Below, piece by piece: positions 52,261-61,400 of a stretch of 64,000 nt of DNA. Origin of the DNA: Phycisphaerales bacterium (GTDB lineage: Bacteria > Planctomycetota > Phycisphaerae > Phycisphaerales > UBA1924); contig JAIEUA010000008.1 of assembly GCA_019744815.1 (NCBI GenBank), positions 186,001 through 250,000 of the forward strand, in the 5' to 3' direction. Position numbers and translations under genes: made by a program. The notes below the pieces were generated by a model. That model saw only the letters and a program-made list of their open reading frames with translations. It did not search any database and had not been told where the DNA came from. Each line of letters opens with the position of its first letter. Position 1 is the stretch's first letter.

Positions 52261-52488
52261 CCTGTCTCCTTGGGCCCGGCGTTGGGTGGCCGGGGGCGCG
52301 TCGGGTGTGTTGAAAAACTGGCCGATATTTCTCCCGCAGCCCCGCAACTGGTTCCGCGGGGCATGGTACAAACCCGGGCGGGATCGGTTGCGGGCGGTCG
52401 CGTGATCCTGCCGGTGCACCGGGCGGATGCCCCGCGCCGCCTTTGTTCGAGACCTCACTCGCGACCTTGATTTCACGGAGATTCCGAC

Positions 52489-53790
52489 ATGGACCAGCGC
52501 GATTCAATGCCGATGTCCGACCTGCCCTCGCTCTCTCGCCGCACGTTCGGAGCGCTCTCGCTCGCGGCCGGTGCCGGTCTTCTCGCGGCCACGGGTCTGC
52601 CGCGGGTGGTTCGGGCGGCCGAGAAGATGGCGCCCGAGCTCGCGCCGGGCAAGTCGATGTCGCTCCTGATCCTCGGCGGCACGGGCTTCAGCGGCCCCAA
52701 GATGGCCGAGTACGCCAAGAGCCGCGGGCACAAGGTGACGCTGTTCAACCGCGGCAAGACCGAGAAGCGCATCGGCATCATCGAGGACGTCGAGAAGCTC
52801 TTCGGCAACCGCGACCCGGACAAAAACGCCGAAGAGACCGATCCGACTACGCCCAGGGGGCTCGAGCAGCTCAAGGGCCGCAAGTTCGATGCGATCATCG
52901 ACACCTCGGGGTTCTACCCGCGGCACGTGCGCGCCAGCGCCGAGCTATTGAAGGACTCGGGGTATTACCTCTTCATCTCGACCATCTCGGTCTACAAGAA
53001 CGGCGACAAGGCCGCGGACGAGGACGATGAACTCGGCACCGTCGAGGACACCACGACGGAGAACATGGGCGGGCAGATGGAGCGCTACGGCCCTCTGAAG
53101 GCCTTGTGCGAGAAGGCCGTGCAGGAGGTCTTCAAGGAACGCTGCTCGATCGTGCGCCCCGGTTTCATCGTCGGCCCCGGAGACAGCACCGATCGCTTCA
53201 CCTACTGGCCGGTCCGCACCTCTCAGGGCGGCGAGATGCTCTGCCCCGGCGACGGCACCGATCCGGTGCAATTCATCGACAACCGCGACCTGGCCGAGTG
53301 GGCGGTCCGCCTGTGCGAGAAGAAGACCCCCGGCGTCTTCAACGCCATCGGCCCGGGCGGGATGGACGGCAAAGCGCTGAACAACAAGCAGTTGATTGAC
53401 GCGTGCATCGCGGCGGCGGGCGCGAAGGCGGCGACCCCGGTCTGGGTGCCCACCGAGTTCCTCGCGATCAACGGCGTGGCCATCGGCGGCGACCTTCCGA
53501 TCACGATCCCGGGCGTCGGCGAGTCCGCTGGGTTCCACCGGCGCTCGAACGCTCGCGCGGTGGCGGCGGGGCTCACCTACCGCAGTGTCGCGGACACCTG
53601 CAAGGACACGCTGGAGTGGTGGCCCAAGGAGGTCGAGCGCCGCGAGCGGGTCGGCAAGCAGCTGGTGGCCGACGCCGAGAAGGCCGGCAAGCCGGCGCCC
53701 AAGCTCCCGCCGTCGGACAAGCTGCGGGCCGGCATGACGCGCGAGCGTGAGGCCGAGATCCTGAAGCTGTGGAAAGAAAAGAAGGGCTGA
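52489..53790 (+). CDS. Tat-exported NAD-dependent epimerase/dehydratase family protein
   Basis: A 433-residue protein with a twin-arginine signal (PSLSRRTFGALSLAAGAGLL) and an extended short-chain dehydrogenase fold: the nucleotide motif LLILGGTGFSGPKMAEYAKS, ST.SVY at residues about 165-168, and a Tyr in ERYGPLKALCEKA in place of the classic YxxxK. It probably binds NAD(P) and acts on a sugar or a related metabolite, after export with cofactor. GGAG precedes the ATG at 52489. Downstream lies the 136-nt hairpin. Confidence 0.88.
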   Translation: MDQRDSMPMSDLPSLSRRTFGALSLAAGAGLLAATGLPRVVRAAEKMAPELAPGKSMSLLILGGTGFSGPKMAEYAKSRGHKVTLFNRGKTEKRIGIIEDVEKLFGNRDPDKNAEETDPTTPRGLEQLKGRKFDAIIDTSGFYPRHVRASAELLKDSGYYLFISTISVYKNGDKAADEDDELGTVEDTTTENMGGQMERYGPLKALCEKAVQEVFKERCSIVRPGFIVGPGDSTDRFTYWPVRTSQGGEMLCPGDGTDPVQFIDNRDLAEWAVRLCEKKTPGVFNAIGPGGMDGKALNNKQLIDACIAAAGAKAATPVWVPTEFLAINGVAIGGDLPITIPGVGESAGFHRRSNARAVAAGLTYRSVADTCKDTLEWWPKEVERRERVGKQLVADAEKAGKPAPKLPPSDKLRAGMTREREAEILKLWKEKKG

Positions 53791-53817
53791 GCGACCAGGC
53801 CCCGTCGGTGATGAACA

Positions 53818-53953
53818 AAGACGCCGGGGCTGAAGAGTCTTCGAGGAAGCCTCGGGTGGCACGGAGCGGGACCGATCGGATGCACTGATCCGTTCGCACT
53901 CGTTCCGGACCATCCGAGGCTTCGTCGCAGGGCCTCCTCAGTCTCGGCGTCTT
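53818..53953 (+). ncRNA. 136-nt long hairpin, candidate structured RNA
   Basis: Read as plus-strand RNA, 53818-53833 pairs with 53938-53953 over 16 consecutive pairs (AAGACGCCG with CGGCGTCTT, extended by G-U pairs). After an asymmetric internal loop, 53846-53859 pairs with 53910-53923 (14 pairs), then 53862-53870 with 53899-53907 (9 pairs), and 53877-53881 with 53888-53892 around a 6-nt loop. Five of the pairs are G-U on the plus strand and would be A-C on the other, so the plus strand is the likely RNA. It starts 27 bp after the epimerase stop. No known RNA family is recognised; a very large terminator is the simplest alternative. Confidence 0.5.
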
Positions 53954-53990
53954 GTTGCTCTGGCAACCCGTGAACGCTCCGTGGGCATTC

Positions 53991-54932
53991 TCACTTGAGG
54001 CTTGTCGCGATCGCGTCCGCGTTGGATCGCATCAGCGCAAACCAGTCGCCGTCGCCGAGCGGGTCGAGCCGGCCGAGCTTCACGCCCGCGGCTTTGGCGA
54101 TGCGTTCCGCGGCGACGCTGTTGAACTGAGGTTCGATGAAGATCGCGCGGACCTGTTCCGCCTTGACCGCATCGACGATCGCGGCGACTCGTCCCGGGGT
54201 CGGCTCGGCGCCCTCGGTGCCCTTGATGACCTCAGCGATGGTCAGGCCGTAGCGCTCCGCGAAGCGACCGAAGGCGGCGTGGTGGGTGACGATCTTCGCG
54301 CCCTTGAAGGGAGCGAGCGTGGCCGCCAGGTCGGCTTGCAGCTTGGCGATCCGCGCCGACTGATCCAGAAGGTTCCGAGCGATGGCATCGGTCGCGGCTT
54401 GCTGCTCGGCGGGCTGTCCCTTGCCGCTGGCTTGCACGGCCTCGCGAGCGGCGTCGGCGATCCTGGGGGTGGCCTTCACTACCAGTTCGGGGTCGAGCCA
54501 GACGTGCGGGTCGATCGGCCCGTGGTCGCAGTTCTCGTGGTTGTGCTTCCCGGGATTCGCTGCGTCCGTCTCGGCGTGCTCCTCGTGCGTGGTGTGCAAG
54601 CCCAGGGCTTCGGAGAGACTCAAGTCGATGCGCTTGGGAGAGGCGTGCGAGACGACGAAATCCTGAACCTGTGGCTCCAGACCGAGGCCGACGAAAACGA
54701 CGAGGTCGGCGCGTGCGAGCTCGGCCATGTCGGCGGGCGTGAACTCGTAGCCGTGCTCGCTGCGGCCCGGGGGCATGAGCACACGGATGGTGGAGCCGGG
54801 TGGCAGCAGCGGCTCGACCAGACCCTTGAGCGGCGCGATGGTGACGACGGCGTGCACAGCGACGGGCGCGGCGTGCGCGAGCATCGTCACGAGCGAAAGC
54901 AGGAACGCCGGGATGATGCGGGCGGGTGACAT
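53991..54932 (-). CDS. znuA: Zinc/manganese ABC transporter substrate-binding protein (ZnuA-like)
   Basis: A 313-residue periplasmic binding protein of cluster A-I. Signal peptide (IIPAFLLSLVTMLAHAAP); metal ligands in SEHGYEF, DPHVWLDPELV and HHAAFGRFAERYGL, with a fourth acidic ligand near FIEPQFNS. A His-rich acidic loop (HTTHEEHAETDAANPGKHNH) is typical of zinc-binding members. The permease and ATPase partners are not in the window on this side. A 20-bp Fur/Zur-like palindrome stands 58 bp upstream of the start, so the gene is probably repressed when zinc is plentiful. Confidence 0.9.
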   Translation of the reverse strand: MSPARIIPAFLLSLVTMLAHAAPVAVHAVVTIAPLKGLVEPLLPPGSTIRVLMPPGRSEHGYEFTPADMAELARADLVVFVGLGLEPQVQDFVVSHASPKRIDLSLSEALGLHTTHEEHAETDAANPGKHNHENCDHGPIDPHVWLDPELVVKATPRIADAAREAVQASGKGQPAEQQAATDAIARNLLDQSARIAKLQADLAATLAPFKGAKIVTHHAAFGRFAERYGLTIAEVIKGTEGAEPTPGRVAAIVDAVKAEQVRAIFIEPQFNSVAAERIAKAAGVKLGRLDPLGDGDWFALMRSNADAIATSLK

Positions 54933-54990
54933 GGCGTGTGCTCTCCGAGTCGGGCGGTGCGTCGAGCGGCCCTTGGTGCGGGCGATGCGA

Positions 54991-55010
54991 ATTGAGAATG
55001 ACTTCTCAAT
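54991..55010. promoter_or_regulatory. Fur/Zur-type operator upstream of the zinc-binding protein gene
   Basis: ATTGAGAA-TGAC-TTCTCAAT is a perfect 8-bp inverted repeat with a 4-bp centre, 58 bp upstream of the ATG at 54932. It resembles Fur-family boxes (GAGAAT...ATTCTC type). The gene it controls is a zinc transporter, so Zur is the most likely reader. Confidence 0.7.
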
Positions 55011-55154
55011 AGCATATGACGCTCTCCGAGGGCGTGCGGTTCGGAGAATCCGCTGCTACCCAAGCGCCTCGGGGTGGCCCGATGGGCCCGGGAAACGCGC
55101 CCGGGCGGGGGCCGTGGGCTACACTCGTCTCCCGCGGCAAGGCCGCAGCGAATC

Positions 55155-55227
55155 GGGGCGGTAGCTCAGTTGGTAGAGCGCATCGTTCGCAATGATGAGG
55201 TCGGGAGTTCGACTCTCCTCCGCTCCA
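55155..55227 (+). tRNA. tRNA-Ala (anticodon CGC)
   Basis: A complete cloverleaf of 73 nt. Acceptor GGGGCGG / CCGCTCC with the G3-U70 pair that marks tRNA-Ala; D arm GCTC-AGTTGGTA-GAGC; anticodon stem CATCG/TGATG with loop TTCGCAA, anticodon CGC at 55188-55190; variable loop AGGTC; T arm GGGAG-TTCGACT-CTCCT; discriminator A. CCA is not encoded. Confidence 0.95.
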
Positions 55228-55498
55228 CTTTTCGAAACACCTGTGAGTCGATCGAGTTTCTCGGCGGCTGTTCGGGTGTTTTCTTTTTTGGCTCTCAGAG
55301 CGGGGTGGGCAGGCTTGGGGATCGCGGCGCGGTCGAGCGGGCTGGCACGGGTGCCCATCGCGCTCCGTCCACCCGGGCTTCAAGCCATCTGTGCCCTTTG
55401 GGATCGGTGGAATGGAGGCCTTCGCGAGCCGGTTCTGCACCGCGTCGAGCCATCGTTCGGACAATCCCGGCGGGCGCCGGGCACCGATACACTGCCCC

Positions 55499-56227
55499 GT
55501 GTGCGGCCGATACACGCATCTTTTCACCTGGCAGCAGCTTCACCGGTTGATGACCCTGCTGTCGCCTGAGGTGACGTTGGCGGCACGGTACAACGTCGCT
55601 CCGACGCAGTCCGCACCGGTGATCGTTCCCGACCCGGCGGGGGCTGGTGCGGTGCTTCGCATGATGCAATGGGGGCTCATTCCCGCGTGGGCCAAGGACA
55701 GCGCGATCGGGGCCTCCCTGGTCAACGCCCGGGCCGAGACGGTGGACACTAAGGCGTCGTTTCGCGAGGCCTTCAAGCGGCGCCGGTGCCTGGTTCCGAT
55801 GAGCGGTTTCTATGAATGGCGAGCGGTGGAGGGCCGGAAGCTCAAGCAGCCCATGTACATCTCCCCAGTCGATGGCTTGCCCTGGCTGGTGGCGGGGCTT
55901 TTCGAGTCGTGGGCATCTCCGCAAGGTCTGAGTGTTGAAACCTTTACGATCGTGACGACCGGGGCGAACGACGCGATCCGCGGCTTCCACGATCGGATGC
56001 CGGTCATCCTCGAGCCCGATCGGGCCCGGTTGTGGCTGGGTCGTGGTTCGAACGGGACGGCGCTGGAGGGGCGTCAGTGGCACGATTTGCGGCTGCCCTA
56101 CCCCTCGGAACGGATGCGGGTCCAAGCCGTTTCGCGGCTGGTGAACAGCCCCAAGGTGGATTCCGAAGCGTGCATCCAAGTCGTTGATTTTCAAGAGGAT
56201 AAAGGACTTTTTGACATCGCGGATTGA
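55499..56227 (+). CDS. SRAP-domain abasic-site peptidase/crosslink protein (YedK/HMCES)
   Basis: A 242-residue SOS-response-associated peptidase family protein. Translation must start at the GTG at 55499 because the next codon is the catalytic Cys2 (VCGRYTHLF), which after Met removal forms a thiazolidine crosslink with abasic sites in single-stranded DNA. Other key residues: Asn in LVNARAET, Glu in SGFYEW and His in GFHDRMPVIL. TACACT (55488-55493) five bases before the GTG indicates a leaderless mRNA. It lies 44 bp upstream of imuA-imuB-dnaE2 and fits the same SOS function. Confidence 0.94.
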   Translation: MCGRYTHLFTWQQLHRLMTLLSPEVTLAARYNVAPTQSAPVIVPDPAGAGAVLRMMQWGLIPAWAKDSAIGASLVNARAETVDTKASFREAFKRRRCLVPMSGFYEWRAVEGRKLKQPMYISPVDGLPWLVAGLFESWASPQGLSVETFTIVTTGANDAIRGFHDRMPVILEPDRARLWLGRGSNGTALEGRQWHDLRLPYPSERMRVQAVSRLVNSPKVDSEACIQVVDFQEDKGLFDIAD

Positions 56228-56253
56228 TTTCCTTTGGCTTTTTGATCGGATAT

Positions 56254-56272
56254 CGTTAGTATAATCCTAACG
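56254..56272 (+). promoter_or_regulatory. imuA promoter -10 box inside an inverted repeat (LexA-type operator candidate)
   Basis: CGTTAG-N7-CTAACG spans 56254-56272. The 7-bp centre contains a consensus -10 box TATAAT (56260-56265), and the right arm touches the imuA start codon (GTG at 56272). A repressor bound here would cover both promoter and start. LexA is the expected regulator for this cassette, but the motif differs from the LexA boxes I know. Confidence 0.65.
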
Positions 56273-56979
56273 TGACGCGATCAGGGGATATCTTCGATCT
56301 CCGCCAGCGGTTGGCCGCCGGTGCGGTGGCCCGAGAGGCACCCAGTCTGCAGTGGGGGACGGGGGTGCCGCTGCGATTCGGGGCCACGCACGAGTGGTAC
56401 GACGGGGCGAGCCCGGTTCGCGGCTGGAATCCTCCCCTGTGCGTGCTTGCCGCAATCGCGACGAGTGCTGTTCGCGGCTGCCTGTCGGATCGCGTCGTGT
56501 GGATCGGCAGCGACCTGTTCCCGTATCCGTCCTTTCTTGATCACCGGGTTCTGGCAGCTTCGGTGTTTCTGGATCCCCCGACCGCCGACGCGCGGGTCTG
56601 GGCGACCGATCTGGCGCTCAGTTCGAGGTCCCCGACGTGCGTGATCGCGGACGGGCGTGGCTTGTCCCTCGCGGCAACCCGCCGGCTGCAGCTCGCGGCG
56701 GCCCGGGGAGCGGGGATCGGGTTGCTGGCCCGGGGCGGTGGAGAGAGCCGCGGGGTGTCCGCGGCGACGACCCGCTGGCGGGTCGTGCCGGTTTGGACCG
56801 ATGGCCCGGACCACGTCGCATGGAGCGTGACGCTGCTTCGCAACAAGGATCAACCCACGCTCGCGATGGAGGAGCGTTCGTGGGTTGTGGAGTTGGGGGA
56901 TGCGCAGAGTCTTGTCGTTGTTCCTTCCGTGGTGGCAAACCGAGCGGATCGCGCGGCGTCTGAGGTCGCGGCGTCCTGA
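56272..56979 (+). CDS. imuA: ImuA-like SOS mutagenesis protein
   Basis: A 235-residue protein in the position of imuA, the RecA-like accessory factor of the imuA-imuB-dnaE2 mutasome. The sequence carries a HEWYDGASPV start and LAATRRLQLAAARGAGIGLLARGG in the middle, matching the weakly conserved ImuA/SulA-like family; no intact P-loop is seen, as in many ImuA proteins. TATAAT lies six bases before the GTG, so the mRNA should be leaderless. The gene overlaps imuB by 80 bp. Confidence 0.8.
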   Translation: MTRSGDIFDLRQRLAAGAVAREAPSLQWGTGVPLRFGATHEWYDGASPVRGWNPPLCVLAAIATSAVRGCLSDRVVWIGSDLFPYPSFLDHRVLAASVFLDPPTADARVWATDLALSSRSPTCVIADGRGLSLAATRRLQLAAARGAGIGLLARGGGESRGVSAATTRWRVVPVWTDGPDHVAWSVTLLRNKDQPTLAMEERSWVVELGDAQSLVVVPSVVANRADRAASEVAAS

Positions 56980-58411
56980 CGCGGTGCTGGTGATCCGCCT
57001 GGAGCGTGGGCAGCGGGTCGTCGCCCATCCCTGCGCGCGGTCGCACCGCGCCGGCGTGCGAGCGGGGATGAATCTGTCGCAGGCCCGCGTCCTGCTGGCC
57101 GGGCGTGAGCTGCACGTGGAGGACGAGGACGCCGTAGGGCAGGCGGCATTCCTTCTGGCGTTGGCGCGCTGGGCGGCGCGGCGGTGGTCGCCGGTGGTGA
57201 GCGTGGACGGAACCGACGGGCTGCTTCTTGATATCTCGGGCTGTGAGCACGTGTTTGGAGATGAGGCACGCCATCTCGGTGCGATCGAGCGGGGTGTGCG
57301 GGGTGTGGGCCTCACCGCACGCCTCGGGGTGGCTGGCACGGTCGGCGCTGCATGGGCGGCGGCTCGCTTCGGCGGTTCGCGTGCGCGGCTGATCGCTCCG
57401 GGAGCCGAGCGCGACGCGCTCGCCCCGATGCCGACCGCCGCCCTGCGGATCGACTCGGACGCGATCGAGTCGCTGGCGGAGGTGGGCATCGACCGTGTCG
57501 GGCAGTTGCTGGGTGTTCCGCGGCACACGCTGCCGGCGCGTTACGGAGCGGACCTCGTGCGGCGGCTCGATCAGGCGCTCGGGCATCTTCCCGAAGCTCT
57601 GGAGCGCACGGCTGAAGCGCCGGTGAGCGTTGTCAGCCGCGAGCTGCCCGGGGGCACCACGCATCTGGCGAGCGTGGAGACGGCGGTGCGGATGCTGCTC
57701 GATGAGATCGGCGGCGTGCTGGGGCGGCAAGAGTCCGGGCTTGGCGGGCTGGAGGTGGTGTTCGATCGGCTCGGCGCCGGGCCGGTGCGGTTGGACGTTC
57801 AGGTGAGCCGCGCGACCCGGGATGCGGCCCATCTGTGGTCGTTGCTTCGCCCCAAAGTCGAGCGGCTGCACATGGGATTCGGGGTGGAGCGGATCACGCT
57901 GCGGGCCGGCGGGGTGGTGCGGGTGCCGCACCTACAAGCCACGATGGCGGGCGAGCGGGACTCGGGTCTGCGGCACGATGCCGCGTTTGCGGCGATGTTG
58001 GACACGCTGGCGTCCCGGCTTGGACGCGATCGGGTCCTGCGTCCCGAGCTGGTGTCGAGTTATCGTCCGGAGCGATCGTGCCGGTTGGTGCCCGTCGACG
58101 AGAAGGGGCGGGCGGTCGGCGCGGCGACGGCGCCCCCGTCTGTGCTGCGACCCTCGCGGTTGTTCTATCCCCCGCTGGCGGCGGAGGTCGTGGCGCTCAG
58201 CCCCGACGGGCCGGTGCTTCAGGTGCGTTGCAGGCGCGAGGAGCATCGCATCCAGTCTTGTCTTGGCCCGGAGAGAATCGGCCCGGAGTGGTGGCGTGAG
58301 CGCGAGCCGGTGCGAGATTACTTCCGAGTCCGGGATGATCGCGGTCGTTGGCTGTGGTTGTTTGTGGAGGCGGACACCAGGCGTTGGTTCGTCCACGGGG
58401 AGTGGAACTGA
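56900..58411 (+). CDS. imuB: Y-family polymerase-like mutasome subunit ImuB
   Basis: A 503-residue ImuB protein. Start MRRVLSLFLPWWQTERIARR and the LDISGCEHVFG, LAEVGIDRVGQLLGVPRHTLPARYG motifs place it in the Y family, but the catalytic acidic residues of active Y-family polymerases (DFE near the N-terminus) are missing, as is typical for ImuB, which acts as a scaffold that brings DnaE2 to the beta clamp. The C-terminal PxxLFxPP (PSRLFYPPLAAEVV) resembles the region needed for interactions. It overlaps imuA by 80 bp and is followed by dnaE2 after 2 bp. Confidence 0.92.
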   Translation: MRRVLSLFLPWWQTERIARRLRSRRPDAVLVIRLERGQRVVAHPCARSHRAGVRAGMNLSQARVLLAGRELHVEDEDAVGQAAFLLALARWAARRWSPVVSVDGTDGLLLDISGCEHVFGDEARHLGAIERGVRGVGLTARLGVAGTVGAAWAAARFGGSRARLIAPGAERDALAPMPTAALRIDSDAIESLAEVGIDRVGQLLGVPRHTLPARYGADLVRRLDQALGHLPEALERTAEAPVSVVSRELPGGTTHLASVETAVRMLLDEIGGVLGRQESGLGGLEVVFDRLGAGPVRLDVQVSRATRDAAHLWSLLRPKVERLHMGFGVERITLRAGGVVRVPHLQATMAGERDSGLRHDAAFAAMLDTLASRLGRDRVLRPELVSSYRPERSCRLVPVDEKGRAVGAATAPPSVLRPSRLFYPPLAAEVVALSPDGPVLQVRCRREEHRIQSCLGPERIGPEWWREREPVRDYFRVRDDRGRWLWLFVEADTRRWFVHGEWN

Positions 58412-58413
58412 CG

Positions 58414-61400
58414 ATGCCGGAGATTCTGTCCAAAGCTCGGGACCACCCGTTCCGCGTGGGCGTCGGTCGCAGCGTTGCCGCGGCGTCGCCCGGCGGGGGA
58501 GACGAGTTTGTCGAGGTGGTGGCGACCTCCAACTACACCTTCCTGACGGGCGCGAGCCATCCCGAGGAGCTGATGACCGAGGCGGCGGCGCAGGGCTATT
58601 CGGCGATCGGGATCGCGGACACCAACACGCTGGCGGGCGTGGTTCGGGCCCACTGTGCGGCCAAGGAGGCCGGTGTTCGCTGCATCGTCGGCTCGCGGAT
58701 CGTTCTCGCCGATGCCCCGGAGTTGAGCCTGGCCGTGTACCCCACGGATCGGGCCTCGTACGGACGGCTCAGCCGCCTGCTCACGGTCGGAAAGCGTCGG
58801 GCCGAGAAGGGCGGGTGTCATCTGACGCTCGCGGATCTTGCGGATCATCACCGCGGGCTCCTCGCGGTGGCCATCCCGGCGCAGGCCGCTGTGGGCGAGA
58901 AGGTGAGGACGGCCCTCGGCGCCGTGCGCGACATGTTCGATGCGGATGATCTCTCGATCGCCGCCCGAATCCGGTACGGCTCCGATGATTCGGCGGGGCT
59001 GCGCGGCGTGGCGGAGGTCGCGTCTTGGTTGGGCGTTGCGCTGGTGGCGACGAACGATGTGCTCTACCACGTTCCTCAGCGTCGGCCGCTTCAAGACGTG
59101 CTCACCTGTATCCGCTTGGGAACCACCGTGGAAGCCGCGGGGTACGAGCTGCTTCCGAATGCGGAACGGCACCTCAAGCCGGCCCGCGAGATGGTGCGGC
59201 TCTTCGCGGCCCATCCGCTCGCGATCCGTCGGAGCCTGGAGATTGCCGAGCGCACCGGCGGGTTCAGCCTGGACCAGCTTCGCTACGAGTATCCCGACGA
59301 GGTCTGCCCGTCGGGCGTCTCGCCGATGCAGCACCTCCGCGATCTGACCTGGGCCGGGGCGGACGAGCGGTACCCCGAGGGCTTGCCCGCGGCGGTGCGT
59401 TCGCAGATCGAGCACGAGCTGAGGCTCATCGACGAGCTTCGGTACGCCCCGTATTTTCTGACCGTGCACGACATCGTGCGGTACGCGCGGTCGCGGGGGA
59501 TCCTGTGCCAGGGGCGTGGTGCGGCGGCCAACTCGGCGGTGTGTTATTGCCTGGGGGTCACGAGCGTTGATCCGGCGCGCATCCAGCTGCTGTTCGAGCG
59601 CTTTGTGAGCAAGGAGCGAGACGAGCCGCCGGATATCGACATCGACTTCGAGCACGAGCGACGCGAGGAGGTTCTGCAGTACATCTATGGCAAGTACGGG
59701 CGCGAGCGGGCGGCGTTGACCGCCGAGGTGATCTCGTACCGGGGCAAGAGCGCCATCCGCGACGTGGGCAAGGCGATGGGGCTCTCGATGGACTGCGTGA
59801 ACCAGCTCTCCAAGACCCTGGGATGGTGGGACCGGGGCGAGATTCCCACCGAGCGGCTGGTGGAGCTCGGGCTCGATCCCGACGATCGGACACTGCGGCT
59901 TGTCCTCACGCTCGCCGGGCAGATCCACGGATTTCCCCGGCACCTTTCGCAGCACGTCGGGGGGTTTGTGATCACCCGCGGCCCCCTGTGCGAGTCGGTC
60001 CCGATCGAGAACGCGGCGATGGAGGACCGCACCGTCATCGAGTGGGACAAGGACGACATCGACGCGATGGGAATGCTGAAGGTCGATTGTCTGGGGCTGG
60101 GGATGCTGAGCTGCATCCGACGCTGCTTCGGGCTGATCCGCCGGCATCACGGGCGAGACCTCACGCTCGCGAACATCCCGCCCGAGGACCCCGATGTTTA
60201 CGACATGATCTGCAAAGCGGACACCATCGGTGTGTTCCAGATCGAGTCGCGGGCTCAGATGTCGATGCTGCCGCGGCTTCGGCCCCGGTGCTTCTACGAC
60301 ATTGTCATCGAGGTGGCGATCGTGCGTCCCGGGCCGATCCAAGGGAAGATGGTGCACCCGTACCTGCGTCGGCGCAGCGGGGAGGAGCCGGCGGTCTATC
60401 CCAACGAGGCAGTGCGCAAGGTCCTGGGGCGAACGCTGGGTGTTCCGCTGTTTCAGGAGCAGGCGATGTCGCTGGCGATCGTCGCGGCGGGATTCACGCC
60501 GGGCCAGGCGGATCAGCTCCGCCGCGCGATGGCGGCCTGGAAACGCAAGGGCGACGCGATCGAACGGTTCGGGCGGCAGTTGATCGAGGGGATGCTGCGG
60601 AACGGTTACCCGCGGGAGTTCGCCGAGCGGTGCTTCGAACAGATCAAGGGCTTCAGCGAGTACGGGTTCCCCGAGTCGCACGCGGCGAGCTTCGCGCTGC
60701 TTGTGTATGTCTCTTGCTGGCTGAAGCATCATTACCCGGGCGCCTTCGCGGCGGCCCTCATCAACAGCCAGCCGATGGGCTTCTATGCGCCGGCGCAGAT
60801 CGTGCGAGACGCCAAGGAGCACGGGGTTCCTGTCCGCCCGATCGATATCGGGAGAAGCGACTGGGACTGCACGCTGGAGGATGACGGCAAGGCGCTTCGG
60901 CTCGGGATGCGGCTGACCAAAGGGCTTTCGGAAGAGCACGCCCGCCAGCTCGTGCAGGAGCGTGTGCGCGGCGGCGAGTTCAAGTCCGTGCTCGACCTCC
61001 GCCGTCGCTGCTCGGTTCCGGTGGCGGCGCTGCGGGCGTTGGCGCGGGCGGACGCGTTCGCTTCGATGGGGCTCGATCGTCAGCACGCGTTGTGGGCGAT
61101 TCAGGGGATGCACGACCGGGAGGCGCCGCTCTTTGATGCCTTGACGCGGGAGCGGCCCGATGAGGCCGCCGCGGAGCTTCCGACTCTGGCGGGGGATCGC
61201 CTGGTGCACGAGGACTACCGCGCCACGGGGCTTTCTCTCAAGGCCCACCCGATCTCATTTCTCCGGGAACGCCTGGCCTCGCAGGGGGCGAGCACGGCCC
61301 GAGAGATCGGCGATGCGAAGCGCTTTCCTCACGGGCGGTTGGCCTCCGTGGGCGGGGTCGTGCTGGTGCGTCAGCGCCCCGCGACCGCCTCGGGGATCGT

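Noticed and set aside
58318..61248. A 976-codon open frame opposite dnaE2
   Set aside because: It is the antisense shadow of dnaE2, caused by high GC; composition is arginine/histidine/proline-rich without any family motif.
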